NCBI RefSeq assembly: GCF_900099655.1
Contig: NZ_FNDC01000023.1
Coordinates: 1-39,013 of the forward strand
DNA from: Planococcus glaciei
GTDB lineage: Bacteria > Bacillota > Bacilli > Bacillales_A > Planococcaceae
Length of the DNA: 39,013 nucleotides
Direction: 5' to 3'
The notes under the pieces were generated by a model. It did no database searches, was not told the origin of the DNA, and was given only the letters and a program-made list of their open reading frames with translations. The translations under genes were made by a program, and so were the position numbers. Positions 30,480 through 39,013 of this stretch are shown here, piece after piece (position 1 is the stretch's first letter; every line of letters starts with the position of its first letter).

Positions 30480-31112
30480 ATGGAAGCGGAAAAGATTAAT
30501 ATTTACACGGAGAGTAATCAATATCTTGGAATGGCCGCGCGCGAAGATGTGCACAGACAAGGATATTGGCATCAGACTTTCCATTGCTGGTTCATCAGCC
30601 AGAATGACGGAAAAGATTGGATTCATCTGCAATTGCGGAGCAGTACTAAAAAGGATTTCCCAAACCTGCTCGACATTACCGCCGCGGGACATTTGCTGGT
30701 AAACGAAACGGCAGAAGACGGTGTCCGGGAAGTGCAAGAAGAGCTGGGGATTGCTGTAAAGTTTGAAGACCTTATACCGCTTGGCGTTATCAAAGACCAG
30801 ATTCACCAAGAAGGATTTATCGACAATGAGCATTGTCATAATTTCTTATACCTTGCAAAAGAAAACTCTGACCTAAGGTTCGAGTTGCAAAAAGAAGAAG
30901 TGGCGGGGATGGTGTCGGCTGACTTTCAGGCTTTCTCAGAATTGTGTACGGGAAAAAGGGCGCAGGCGGCTGTAGAAGGGTTTAAAATGGCAGATGACGG
31001 AACCGCAGAACCGTTTGCTAAGACGATCAGGAAAAGCGACTTGGTGCCGCATAGTCAAAATTACTTGGAACAAGTAGCAGTTCGCATACAGCAAGTGCTT
31101 GAGAAAGCGTGA
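30480..31112 (+). CDS. Nudix hydrolase, IDI-like
   Basis: 210 aa. The Nudix helix REVQEELGI (Arg83-Ile91) is intact. The upstream GHLLVNE (Gly70-Glu76) is one residue closer than the standard G-x5-E-x7-RE spacing. The N-terminal part (IYTESNQYLGMAAREDVHRQGYWHQTFHCWFIS) is typical of isopentenyl-diphosphate-isomerase-like Nudix proteins such as YfcD, which usually hydrolyse unknown nucleoside diphosphate derivatives. A GGGGG-rich site precedes the ATG. Followed after 36 nt by a small gene, probably co-transcribed. Confidence 0.82.
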   Translation: MEAEKINIYTESNQYLGMAAREDVHRQGYWHQTFHCWFISQNDGKDWIHLQLRSSTKKDFPNLLDITAAGHLLVNETAEDGVREVQEELGIAVKFEDLIPLGVIKDQIHQEGFIDNEHCHNFLYLAKENSDLRFELQKEEVAGMVSADFQAFSELCTGKRAQAAVEGFKMADDGTAEPFAKTIRKSDLVPHSQNYLEQVAVRIQQVLEKA

Positions 31113-31148
31113 ATTGTCCAGAAAAGGCCGAAATCAAGGAGGCTGAAC

Positions 31149-31385
31149 ATGAGCAATATTGATAAACGCAACCGGTTGGACGAAGAACCTTTCACCTACA
31201 AAATCAGCAAGAATCTTACAGTTTTTATTTCGTACAGAGGCAAAGAAATCAAAAGCGTTAAAGGGAAAGAAGCGGACAAGCTGATTGGCCGCCTGCAGCA
31301 AGTGGAAACCGCCAAAGACCTCCAATTGGTGTTGGCGAAAGCGACCGGCCATTTCAAGCATGGCAATGAAAAAACGGGAAAGTAA
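31149..31385 (+). CDS. Small hypothetical protein
   Basis: 78 aa, strongly charged. I do not recognise a family. An excellent AAGGAGG site, a plausible beta-strand segment (FTYKISKNLTVFISYRGKEIKSVKG) followed by a helix (DKLIGRLQQVETAKDLQLVLAKA), and a terminator right after the stop codon support it as a real gene. No signal peptide or membrane span, so cytoplasmic. Confidence 0.75.
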   Translation: MSNIDKRNRLDEEPFTYKISKNLTVFISYRGKEIKSVKGKEADKLIGRLQQVETAKDLQLVLAKATGHFKHGNEKTGK

Positions 31386-31418
31386 GACGCTGGGGCACAA
31401 TGCACCCAGCGTCTTTTG
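31385..31418 (+). terminator. Terminator after the small hypothetical gene
   Basis: Ten-pair stem AGACGCTGGG / CCCAGCGTCT and T4. It lies between convergent genes; on the minus strand the T-run is poor. Confidence 0.78.
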
Positions 31419-31421
31419 CTG

Positions 31422-32609
31422 TTATTTGAACAATTGAGGAATGCCGTTCGACAAAGTATAAATGCCCATCCAAGCCATCGCGATGACGATGATAATACCG
31501 AAAATGGTCATCCAAAGCGGGTGTTTGTAGTCGCCGACAATTTTTGCTTTATGTGCAGCAACGAGCATAACGCCGAGTGCAATCGGCAGGATCAAGCCGT
31601 TCAAGGAACCGACCAGGACAAGAATCAGCACGGGCTGGCCGACTATGACAAAGACCGTTGTGGAAATAACGATAAAGGTAATGACCAGCCAGCGGTTGTT
31701 TCTGTCGAGAAACGGACTGAAGGTCCGGATAAAAGATACGGAAGTGTAAGCTGCTCCGACTACCGAAGTGATGGCTGCGGCCCACATGACAACACCGAAA
31801 ATCTTGTAGCCGATATTTCCGGCAGCCAACTGGAAAACGGATGCCGGCGGATTGGCTGGGTCCAAGGAAAGCCCTTGCGATACGACCCCTAACACGGCCA
31901 GGAAGAGAATGATGCGCATAAGGGAGGCAATCCCGATGGCATAGATGGAACTGCGGGTAACTTGCGGCACCGCTGCTTTGCCGGTCAACCCGGCATCGAT
32001 GAGCCGGTGCCCGCCGGCAAACGTGATGTATCCGCCGACAGTGCCGCCCACCAGCGTAACGATGGCAAAGATATCGATCGTATCCGGAGCAAATGTTTTA
32101 ACGACGGCTTCGCCTACTGGAGGCTGTGCAGTGAACATGACGTAAAGGGTTAAACCGATCATGACAAAACCAAGAATCTGCGCAAAGCGGTCCATCGCTT
32201 TGCCGGCTTCTTTAATCACGAAGATGCCGACCGCTATCAGGCCGCTTACCAATGCCCCAACTTTAGGGTCAATCCCGAACAAGACATTGATTCCAAGTCC
32301 TGCTCCGGCAATATTGCCGATATTGAAAGCAAGGCCACCCATAACCACCAGAATGGCCAGCAAGTACCCAAGCCCCGGAAGAACGTCATTGGCAATGTCC
32401 TGAGCCCGTTTTCCGGAGACGGCAATGATGCGCCAAATATTCGTCTGAGCGCCAATGTCAATAATGATGGAGATGAGGATGACAAAACCGAATGATGCCA
32501 GCAATTGTTCCGTGAAAACGGTGGTCTGCGTCAGAAAGCCCGGTCCGATGGCGGAAGTTGCCATCAAGAAGGCGGCGCCAAGCAAGATGCTGCGGTTCGT
32601 ATTCTTCAT
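31422..32609 (-). CDS. NRAMP-related transporter, YcsG-like
   Basis: 395 aa, about 11 membrane helices. The overall pattern resembles the NRAMP family as in B. subtilis YcsG, which also stands beside 5-oxoprolinase genes. The helix-1 metal motif DPGN is replaced by GPGF (residues 22-25), and helix 6 (about 181-200) shows GGTVGGYITFAGGH without the M-P-H pattern. Manganese or iron transport is therefore unlikely. In this operon a plausible cargo is 5-oxoproline or a related compound; that is inference. A GGGAGGG site precedes the ATG, 24 nt after pxpA. Confidence 0.8.
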   Translation of the reverse strand: MKNTNRSILLGAAFLMATSAIGPGFLTQTTVFTEQLLASFGFVILISIIIDIGAQTNIWRIIAVSGKRAQDIANDVLPGLGYLLAILVVMGGLAFNIGNIAGAGLGINVLFGIDPKVGALVSGLIAVGIFVIKEAGKAMDRFAQILGFVMIGLTLYVMFTAQPPVGEAVVKTFAPDTIDIFAIVTLVGGTVGGYITFAGGHRLIDAGLTGKAAVPQVTRSSIYAIGIASLMRIILFLAVLGVVSQGLSLDPANPPASVFQLAAGNIGYKIFGVVMWAAAITSVVGAAYTSVSFIRTFSPFLDRNNRWLVITFIVISTTVFVIVGQPVLILVLVGSLNGLILPIALGVMLVAAHKAKIVGDYKHPLWMTIFGIIIVIAMAWMGIYTLSNGIPQLFK

Positions 32610-32633
32610 GTGTTTTCCCTCCCTTTTATTGTT

Positions 32634-33404
32634 TTACATAAATTCCTCCACTTTTGTGATCTCAATTTCCGCTTCTTTTAGTGATTTGGAAATGGCTGCT
32701 GCAAATTCCAGCGCCGTTATGCCGTCACCGTGTATGCAGATGGTTTCGGCTTTAATTGCAATGTCCTGATTTTGTACGGTGTGCACTTTGTTTTCCTGCA
32801 CCATGCGGATGACCTGGCTGATTGCGGTATCCGGATCGGTAATAAGGGCATTGGAATGCGTGCGAGGCGTCAATGTGCCGTCTTGCTGGTAGGTTCGGTC
32901 CGAGAAAACTTCATTGGCTGTGCGCAGTCCGATTTTTTCGCCGGCTTTCATCAACTCGCTGCCGGACAAGCCGAATAGGATCAATTCAGGATTGACTTTA
33001 TACACCGCTTCGGCAATTGCTTCAGACAAAGCGGCATCTTTTGCGGCCATGTTGTAGAGTGCGCCATGGGCTTTGACATGCTGCAAACGGCCGCCTTCCG
33101 CCTGGACAAAGCCAGACAAAGCACCGATTTGATAGACTGTCAGGTCATAAGCTTCCTGAGGGGAAATCGCCATATTGCGGCGGCCGAAACCGACCAAATC
33201 CTGAAGGCCTGGGTGGGCGCCGATCCCTACATTTTTCTCAAGCGCCAAGGCCACCGTTTTCCGCATCGTTGCCGGGTCTCCGGCGTGAAAGCCGCAGGCA
33301 ATGTTAGCGGAAGTTACAAAATCAAGAATTTCTGCGTCGTTTCCTAATTGATAAGCTCCGAAACTTTCTCCCATATCACAATTCAAATCCACTTTGAACG
33401 TCAT
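32634..33404 (-). CDS. pxpA: 5-oxoprolinase subunit PxpA (LamB/YcsF family)
   Basis: 256 aa. Signature [19 protein letters not shown] at the N-terminus, [13 protein letters not shown] and [17 protein letters not shown] follow the LamB/YcsF family. With PxpBC it converts 5-oxoproline (pyroglutamate) to glutamate using ATP, removing a damage product of glutamine and glutamate. It overlaps pxpC by 4 nt (ATGA). Confidence 0.95.
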   Translation of the reverse strand: MTFKVDLNCDMGESFGAYQLGNDAEILDFVTSANIACGFHAGDPATMRKTVALALEKNVGIGAHPGLQDLVGFGRRNMAISPQEAYDLTVYQIGALSGFVQAEGGRLQHVKAHGALYNMAAKDAALSEAIAEAVYKVNPELILFGLSGSELMKAGEKIGLRTANEVFSDRTYQQDGTLTPRTHSNALITDPDTAISQVIRMVQENKVHTVQNQDIAIKAETICIHGDGITALEFAAAISKSLKEAEIEITKVEEFM

Positions 33405-34381
33405 TTTCCTGCCTCCCTTTTTAAATTGATGCCCACTTTTAATTGGCGGATTTGCGTTTCTTGATCCAGATAAAGCTGCTGTGCTTCTGCTACAGAAATT
33501 TCTTTGAAGCGGATCTTTTCACCGGGCTTTAACTGGCTGACAAGCGGCAAATCGACAGCAGCCACTTGGCCAATCTTCGGATAGCCGCCGGTAGTCTGGC
33601 GGTCTGCCAAAAGGATAATGGGATTGCCGTCAGAAGGCACTTGAATCGACCCAAAGGACACCGCTTCTGAAATCAGTTCTTTTGGTTCTTCGAGTGCGAG
33701 CCGTATCCCTTCTAACCGGTAGCCCATGCGGTCGGAATGGGAAGAAACCGCAAAAGCTTCACTGAAAATATAGCTCCGGCTGTCGCGGTTAAACAATTCA
33801 AACTGGCGGCCTTTCATCATCCGGACAACCGGTTCACTGGAATAACGCGGAGCAGCAGTTTTCCATTCCACGCCATTGCCGGTGGCATGAAGCAAAGAAG
33901 CGGCAAGCTGCGGCGGAATAGGGTTGACCGGGACGATATCGCCCGCTTGCAGCGCCCGCCCGTGAAAACCACCGATTCCAGCGCGCAAGTAAGTGGATTT
34001 GCTGTTCATCAGCTCTGGAACGTCTATTCCTCCTGCGACTGCCAAATAGGCTCGGCACCCTGAACGGGGGGCGCCGAATTTCAGGACACTGCCTTCTTTG
34101 ACAAAGGCCGGCCGCCACATTTTCATGTCGGTTCCATCGATTTGTGGAGACAAGTCTCCACCACAAAGCGCAATGAATGCATCTTGCTGAAACTGGATGG
34201 TTGGGCCCGTCATCGTTATTTCAAATGTGGCAGCATTTTCTCCGTTGCCGACCAGCAAATTTGCTATTCGGTGTGCAAAAGGGTCCATCGCTCCGCTTGC
34301 AATGACGCCGTATTTTTGAAAACCAAAACGGCCCAGGTCCTGCACGGTGGTCTGGAGGCCGCTTTTAATAATTTTCAGCAT
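33401..34381 (-). CDS. pxpC: 5-oxoprolinase subunit PxpC (KipA, carboxyltransferase-like)
   Basis: 326 aa from ATG 34381 ([18 protein letters not shown]), chosen by the GGAAGGAGG site; the longer frame extends 18 residues into pxpB without a better site. The biotin-dependent-carboxyltransferase-like KipA pattern is clear: [39 protein letters not shown] and [23 protein letters not shown]. It overlaps the end of pxpB by 17 nt, indicating translational coupling of the two subunits. Confidence 0.94.
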   Translation of the reverse strand: MLKIIKSGLQTTVQDLGRFGFQKYGVIASGAMDPFAHRIANLLVGNGENAATFEITMTGPTIQFQQDAFIALCGGDLSPQIDGTDMKMWRPAFVKEGSVLKFGAPRSGCRAYLAVAGGIDVPELMNSKSTYLRAGIGGFHGRALQAGDIVPVNPIPPQLAASLLHATGNGVEWKTAAPRYSSEPVVRMMKGRQFELFNRDSRSYIFSEAFAVSSHSDRMGYRLEGIRLALEEPKELISEAVSFGSIQVPSDGNPIILLADRQTTGGYPKIGQVAAVDLPLVSQLKPGEKIRFKEISVAEAQQLYLDQETQIRQLKVGINLKREAGK

Positions 34382-35063
34382 GCTCTTCCTCCTTCCATGC
34401 GCGGTATTCTTTTTCTGATATTCGCCGGAAGGCAATTTTGTCGCCAGCCCGCAGCAAGCTTGGAATTTCTTGTTCCGGGCGAAACAGCCGGATCGGCGTG
34501 CGGCCGATCAACTGCCAGCCACCAGGCGTTTCAATTGGATAGACGCCTGTCTGTTTGCCGGCAATGCCGACGGTTCGTTCGGGAATACGCAGCCTTGGAG
34601 AATCACGCCGCGGCGCTGCGATTTTCTCAGACATGCCGCTGATGAATGGAAAACCGGGAGCAAAACCAATCATGGAAACCGAATAAGTGCCGGAAGTGTG
34701 GATATCGATTACTTGTTCCGGTGTCAATCCGTTGTGTTCAGCCACAAAATCGAGGTCCGGGCCAAACTCGCCGCCGTAGCAGACAGGGATCTCCACTGTC
34801 CGCGAAAGGGAAGATGCGGTTTCTTCGGCATGCGGCAGCAATGTTTCAAGGTCGGATTTGACGGACTCATACAAAGCGCCTAGTGGATTGTAAAAAACGG
34901 TTACGGTTGTAAACGCCGGGATGAATTCCACCATCCAGGCAGGCGGTTGCGCTTCGAGCAAAGCCGCAATGGCCTGGATCCTTTTTTGCGTGTCGTCAGT
35001 GATTTCTGTTCCGGCTTCAATGACGATTGCCCCTTCGCCAAGAGGAGAAAATGTATAGGGCAT
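34365..35063 (-). CDS. pxpB: 5-oxoprolinase subunit PxpB (KipI)
   Basis: 232 aa. KipI-domain pattern: VEIPVCYGGEFGPDLDFVAEHNGLTPEQVIDIHTSGTYSVSMIGFAPGFPFI and GVYPIETPGGWQLIGRTPIRLF. In B. subtilis the protein was first described as an inhibitor of the sporulation kinase KinA, but its conserved role is the 5-oxoprolinase complex. First gene of a four-gene minus-strand operon pxpB-pxpC-pxpA-NRAMP-like. An AGGTGA site precedes the ATG. Confidence 0.94.
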   Translation of the reverse strand: MPYTFSPLGEGAIVIEAGTEITDDTQKRIQAIAALLEAQPPAWMVEFIPAFTTVTVFYNPLGALYESVKSDLETLLPHAEETASSLSRTVEIPVCYGGEFGPDLDFVAEHNGLTPEQVIDIHTSGTYSVSMIGFAPGFPFISGMSEKIAAPRRDSPRLRIPERTVGIAGKQTGVYPIETPGGWQLIGRTPIRLFRPEQEIPSLLRAGDKIAFRRISEKEYRAWKEEEHAENY

Positions 35064-35310
35064 GTAATCACCTCATCCTCAGATTATTCTAACTACTTCG
35101 TTTAGTATAAGGTTTTATAGGAAGAGGTGAAAGGTTTACAGACAAGGTGGAAGGGATTTTTTGAAAATAAACCACACATATTGGAGCGGAAGCGATCTGT
35201 TTGCACAGCGAAAGAGGTGATATTCGGTTTTCAATCCCGTAGTATAGAAACCATCAAAGAAGCCAAAGTGGAAATGGGAGAAATGTCTGGAAAGCGGAAG
35301 GAGGAAGGCC

Positions 35311-36243
35311 ATGCTTGAAACGGAAGAGTTGAAAAAAGTATTCAAAGGAAAAGTCGCTGTGGAAGGGGCTAGCCTGTACCTGGATAAAGGCGAGGCGGTC
35401 GGTTTGCTTGGCCCGAATGGAGCGGGGAAATCCACAACGATTTCCATGATTTCAACCTTGTTGAAACCAACGTCTGGAGATGTGCGGTTAAACGGAAAAA
35501 GTGTTATTCAAAATCCAAGTGAGATGAGGCGGGTTCTGGGCATAGTGCCGCAGGAAATCGCTTTATATCCGGAATTGACTGCTTACGAAAACTTGAAGTT
35601 CTTTGGCAGAATTTACGGCCTTTCCGGAAAAGCGTTAGAATCCGCCATTCAGCAATCACTGGAATTGGTTGGACTGGCGGAGCGCCAGAAAGAGGTTGTC
35701 AAAACCTATTCGGGCGGCATGAAGCGGCGCATCAATATTGCTGCTGCTATGATGCACGAACCTGAAATCATTATCATGGATGAGCCGACGGTCGGAATCG
35801 ATCCGCAGTCGCGCAGCCACATTCTGGAGATGGTGCGCCGCCTCAATCGGGAAAAAGGGTTGACGGTGTTGTACACCAGCCACTACATGGAAGAAGTGGA
35901 ACGCCTCTGTGACCGGGTTTACATCATGGACCATGGAAAAATCATCGCCAGCGGCACAAAAGAGGAATTGAAAAATATTCTTTCCAATGAAGAAACGATT
36001 TGGATTGAATTGAACCGTCCGAATGAAGCATTCTTTCAAGAACTGAAATCTTTTGATGGAACCAGGAAGGCATTTGAAACAGAGCAAGGCATCAAATTGA
36101 TTCTTCCAAAAGGAAGCCGTGTGCTGGGGAAGATTTTTCAAGCATCGGAACGCCACCGGGTTCAAATCGTGAACGTCAACGTCCAGACGCCTAGTTTGGA
36201 AGATGTGTTCCTCCATCTGACAGGCCGGAAACTGAGAGATTGA
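35311..36243 (+). CDS. ABC-2 exporter ATP-binding protein, LnrL-like
   Basis: 310 aa. Walker A GPNGAGKST, signature YSGGMKRR, Walker B IIIMDEPTVGID and switch His TSHYMEE are intact, followed by the ~80-residue C-terminal extension seen in drug-type ABC-2 ATPases. The length and the two following permeases match the LnrLMN (YfiLMN) linearmycin exporter of B. subtilis. There is no adjacent LnrJK-like two-component system; the upstream neighbour is the divergent pxp operon. GGAAGGAGG precedes the ATG. In the 247-nt gap upstream I find no convincing promoter. Confidence 0.85.
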   Translation: MLETEELKKVFKGKVAVEGASLYLDKGEAVGLLGPNGAGKSTTISMISTLLKPTSGDVRLNGKSVIQNPSEMRRVLGIVPQEIALYPELTAYENLKFFGRIYGLSGKALESAIQQSLELVGLAERQKEVVKTYSGGMKRRINIAAAMMHEPEIIIMDEPTVGIDPQSRSHILEMVRRLNREKGLTVLYTSHYMEEVERLCDRVYIMDHGKIIASGTKEELKNILSNEETIWIELNRPNEAFFQELKSFDGTRKAFETEQGIKLILPKGSRVLGKIFQASERHRVQIVNVNVQTPSLEDVFLHLTGRKLRD

Positions 36244-36255
36244 GGAGGTGGACCC

Positions 36256-37521
36256 ATGTATGCCTTTTTGAAGAAAGACATTCTGGTTTTAGTGCGCAAC
36301 CGGACTGAACTGGCTGTACTTCTGGCGATGCCTTTCCTTTTAATTGCGATTTTGGGTTTTGCCTTGAGCGGATTGCTTAGCGGAAATTCAGAAGCATTAT
36401 CGATGGAAGTCGCGATTGTCCAAGAGGATGATGAACAGCAGGGGCTCACCCGGTTTGCGGAAGCGCTTGAAAAGTCGGAAATGCCTGCAGCCGAAAAGAG
36501 GCGGTTGAGGGAAGCGGCTGAAGCAACGAGCCCTGCCACTTTGCTGCAGGAGATTTTAAAAGGCGAAAGCCTCAGCAGTTTGGTGAAGGTTCATGAAATG
36601 GATGCTGCAGCAGCGAAACGTGCGCTTGAACAGGAAGAAATAGTGGCAACCCTCACCATACCGGAGGATTTCACTTTCCAAACGCTGCAGAAAATGCTGC
36701 TGGATGCAGGCGACGGAAGCGAGCTTCAATTGATGATTTCGGATCAGGCAGCGACTCAGGCGGAAGTATTCCAGAGCATTTTGGATGAAATAGTCCGGTC
36801 ACTGAATTTTGAAAGCGCCATTTTCCGAATAGGTGTAGAAGCGGGAGCGGAAGAAACACAGCCGCAATTCGGGGGCGTCGAAAGCATTTCAGCAGCAGAA
36901 CCAATTTCTTCCTTTCAATACTACACGATTGGCATGGCGGTGATGTTTGCCTTATTTGTTAGCGGCATCATCTCATCCATGGCCTATATGGAGAAAAAGC
37001 AATTTGTCTTCCAACGGATTTTGCTGTCGAACCATCATTCATTCATTTATTTAACTGGAAAGGCGATTTCTGCCGCAGTTATTGCGTTATGCCAGTTTTT
37101 GATTTTATTTTTCTTTTCTTCACTGATTTTTCGGGCATTCGAATTGACGGATTTGTCATTCTGGCCGGGCATGCTGTTGATTGCTGCCAGTTTGGCCGTC
37201 TGCGTCGGGGCATTGGCTGCTTTCTTAACTTCGTTGATGATGCGTTTTAATAATGACACCATTACAACAGTCTTTTCCGGCATTGTGGTGACGATATTTG
37301 CCTTTCTTGGCGGCAGCTTTACCCCAACAGACAACTTGCCTGTTTTTATACAGCAGCTTGGGGGCTGGACGCCGAATGGCGCTTCCTTACAAGCGTTTCT
37401 CATCTGGGCACAGACCCAGGAAATCGGCCTGCTGTGGGAACCGCTTAGCCATGTTTTGCTGGTGGCCATTGCGCTGCTTATTTTAAGTCTGCTGATTTTT
37501 CCCGGAAAGGGGGAGGCTTAA
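36256..37521 (+). CDS. ABC-2 exporter permease, LnrM-like
   Basis: 421 aa. One membrane helix near the N-terminus (about 20-40), a large extracytoplasmic domain (about 45-220), then five helices. This is the ABC-2 / YhgE-like layout of drug exporters. The sequence QYYTIGMAVMFALFVSGIISSMAYMEKKQFVFQRILLS is typical of the ABC2_membrane_3 group. It starts 12 nt after the ATPase gene and ends 2 nt before the second permease. Confidence 0.83.
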   Translation: MYAFLKKDILVLVRNRTELAVLLAMPFLLIAILGFALSGLLSGNSEALSMEVAIVQEDDEQQGLTRFAEALEKSEMPAAEKRRLREAAEATSPATLLQEILKGESLSSLVKVHEMDAAAAKRALEQEEIVATLTIPEDFTFQTLQKMLLDAGDGSELQLMISDQAATQAEVFQSILDEIVRSLNFESAIFRIGVEAGAEETQPQFGGVESISAAEPISSFQYYTIGMAVMFALFVSGIISSMAYMEKKQFVFQRILLSNHHSFIYLTGKAISAAVIALCQFLILFFFSSLIFRAFELTDLSFWPGMLLIAASLAVCVGALAAFLTSLMMRFNNDTITTVFSGIVVTIFAFLGGSFTPTDNLPVFIQQLGGWTPNGASLQAFLIWAQTQEIGLLWEPLSHVLLVAIALLILSLLIFPGKGEA

Positions 37522-37523
37522 CG

Positions 37524-38624
37524 ATGATCTCTGTCTTTTTACTGCAATGGCAAAGATTTCGCCGGGCCCCCGCGATGATTTTATCGTTTCTTGTCATGAC
37601 CGTTGTCTTTGTGGCTTTGCTCTCCGGCAATGACCCGGCGGAGCGCCCGCCAATCCTTGCTTACGCAGATGATTCGCTGGGGGAAGCGGCAGCGGAAGAA
37701 TGGCTGGCTTCGCTGAATGAAACAGAAGAATTTGAGTTCCAGTTAATGAGGGAAAAACAAGTGCGCGAAGCGGTTTCAGCCGGTGATGCGCCGCTAGGGC
37801 TTCGCCTCATGGACGGGGATTACCGGATTTTGCTGGCGGCAGATGATGTGAGCCGCTTTGCTCTAGAGGCATTTTTGAAACGGAAGTACCAAGAGGAGAT
37901 GCGGCTCGGGCAAGTGGAACAGCAAGTTCCTGGCAGCGATATCCGCACCCGAGCAGCGGCCGCGATGAAAGAGCCGGCACTCCAAGTTGTCACGTCCACT
38001 TTAGATGGCAAAGAAGAATTTCAATATGATAATCGATTGCAGATGCTTTTTGGGATGACCCTTTTCTTCTCGGTATACACCATCATGTTCAGCTTAGTGA
38101 AAATCGTTGAAGAAAAAAAGCAAGGCACGTGGAACCGATTGATTTTGTCTCCGGTCGGGAAATGGGCGATTTACTTGGGCCATCTCGCTTATAGCTTTGC
38201 CATCGGCTATTTCCAGATTGTCCTGATTTTTGTGTTATTCAAATACATCTTTCGTTTTGATATCGGCGCCCGGTTCGGGGCGGTTTTATTGATTGCTGCA
38301 TGCTACACTTTTGCAATTGTGGCATTGGGGCTGCTCGTTACAAGCCTGCTCAGCCGTCCCCCGCAGCTGAAAGCGGTAATCCCGATTATGGCAACCGGCA
38401 TGGCGATGATCGGCGGCGCTTTTTGGCCGATTGAACTGGTCAACAATGGAATGCTGCTGGCCATCTCTAAGATTTTGCCCATCACTTATGGCCTTGATGC
38501 GTTAAAAGGCGTCGCGCTATACAACCGCAGCTGGCAGGAACTCAGTGAACCAATTTCATTTTTGCTGCTGTTCGGCGTGGTCTGCATGGGAATCGGCATC
38601 AGTTTGATGGAACGGCGTACTTAA
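37524..38624 (+). CDS. ABC-2 exporter permease, LnrN-like
   Basis: 366 aa with the same plan as its neighbour: N-terminal helix (about 14-33), extracytoplasmic domain to about residue 165, then five helices. FFSVYTIMFSLVKIVEEKKQGTWNRLILSPVGKWAIYLG is the conserved cytoplasmic loop of ABC-2 drug permeases. The two different permeases probably form a heterodimer with the upstream ATPase. Substrate unknown; lipid-targeting antibiotics such as linearmycin are the precedent. Confidence 0.83.
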   Translation: MISVFLLQWQRFRRAPAMILSFLVMTVVFVALLSGNDPAERPPILAYADDSLGEAAAEEWLASLNETEEFEFQLMREKQVREAVSAGDAPLGLRLMDGDYRILLAADDVSRFALEAFLKRKYQEEMRLGQVEQQVPGSDIRTRAAAAMKEPALQVVTSTLDGKEEFQYDNRLQMLFGMTLFFSVYTIMFSLVKIVEEKKQGTWNRLILSPVGKWAIYLGHLAYSFAIGYFQIVLIFVLFKYIFRFDIGARFGAVLLIAACYTFAIVALGLLVTSLLSRPPQLKAVIPIMATGMAMIGGAFWPIELVNNGMLLAISKILPITYGLDALKGVALYNRSWQELSEPISFLLLFGVVCMGIGISLMERRT

Positions 38625-38640
38625 TTAAACAGAAATCATT

Positions 38641-38675
38641 GAAAAAGCTGCCCTGTATATGGGCAGCTTTTTCTC
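38641..38675 (+). terminator. Terminator of the ABC-2 exporter operon
   Basis: Thirteen-pair perfect stem GAAAAAGCTGCCC (38641-38653) / GGGCAGCTTTTTC (38661-38673). The group II intron begins 3 nt after it. Confidence 0.93.
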
Positions 38676-38676
38676 A

Positions 38677-39013
38677 GTGTGCCCGGCATGGGCGTAATCT
38701 ATAGGGTGCAAGTCCCGAACGGTGAAGGCAGAAGTAACCGTTAGCCAAGCGCAAGGGTGTCCACGGCGACGTGGAATCTGAAGGAAGCGGGCGGCAAACC
38801 TCCGGTCTGAGGAACACGAACTTCATACAAGGCTATGTGCGATTGGGTGAGTCTGCTGAACAAGGCAAAGCCCTTTCTGCCGAAGGTCGCATGCAGTAAA
38901 TGAAGCAGATAGGTGGAGGGAAAGATTGCGTTCTTACCCGGGGAGGTCTGGTTGAAACGCCAAGTACCCTTGGTAACCTGCCCAGTGATGGGCAGCTGAA
39001 CAACCAGAAGTCA
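38677..39013 (+). mobile_element. Group IIC intron, 5' part (partial)
   Basis: It starts with GTGTGCCCGGCATGGG, the GUGYG 5' splice-site sequence. It continues with conserved domain I blocks (CTATAGGGTGCAAGTCCCG, GGAATCTGAAGGAAGCGG, GGTCTGAGGAACACGAACTT, CCTTTCTGCCGAAGG, TTACCCGGGGAGGTCTGG). These follow the Oceanobacillus iheyensis IIC intron as I remember it. Domains IV-VI and the expected reverse transcriptase/maturase ORF lie beyond the window. The position directly behind a terminator stem is the usual IIC target. Confidence 0.92.

Noticed and set aside
35127..35318. 63-codon ORF before the ABC-2 ATPase
   Set aside because: No ribosome-binding site at its start, unremarkable charged sequence, and it ends inside the first codons of the ATPase.

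Overview
The window looks like a chromosomal segment of a moderate-GC member of the Bacillales (Bacillota). Gene order and content fit a Planococcus-like member of the Planococcaceae best, but that genus-level placement is inferred from remembered family features, not from a search. Supporting signs are Bacillus-type rRNA/tRNA clusters, AGGAGG ribosome-binding sites, citA/citR, the sigW-rsiW / cdaA-cdaR-glmM-glmS block with a glmS ribozyme, yoaS/yozG, pxpBCA and an lnrLMN-like exporter.

Layout. 1-1130: 3' end of 23S rRNA, 5S rRNA and seven tRNAs (Thr, Glu, Val, Tyr, Gln, Lys, Ala). 1126-4775: divergent citA/citR, a GNAT gene and arginase rocF. 4900-11815: sigma-W and its anti-sigma factor, then c-di-AMP synthesis (cdaA, cdaR) and amino-sugar synthesis (glmM, glmS), which supply the cell envelope. 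11838-14581: an HTH regulator with a DUF2975 membrane protein, and an NCS1 permease behind a 500-bp intergenic region with a folded leader. 14667-17786: SRPBCC protein, NAT-like cysteine acyltransferase, histidine phosphatase and a HAD-GNAT fusion. 17785-19397: a DUF2157/GDYXXLXY membrane pair. 19612-21503: a membrane diguanylate cyclase and a DUF3899 protein, separated by a MITE-like, hairpin-rich repeat. 21642-26480: an oligopeptide ABC importer with oppA, B, C and D but no oppF. 26590-30442: an amino-acid ABC importer with a lysine-6-dehydrogenase-like gene inside the operon and an overlapping pair of CodY-like motifs at its promoter. 30480-31418: Nudix hydrolase and a small conserved-looking protein. 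31422-35063 (minus): 5-oxoprolinase genes pxpB-pxpC-pxpA plus an NRAMP-related transporter. 35311-38675: three-gene ABC-2 exporter. 38677-39013: 5' part of a group IIC intron placed directly after the exporter terminator.

The common theme is nitrogen and amino-acid scavenging (arginase, peptide import, amino-acid import with oxidation, 5-oxoproline breakdown) beside envelope synthesis and stress control. I see no CRISPR array, prophage or recognisable defence island. The least explained items are the MITE-like element at 20.7-21.1 kb, the NCS1 leader, the NRAMP-like protein without the metal-binding motif, the lysine-dehydrogenase-like operon, and several precise palindromes sitting on promoters (rocF, glmS, yoaS, diguanylate cyclase, oppA).
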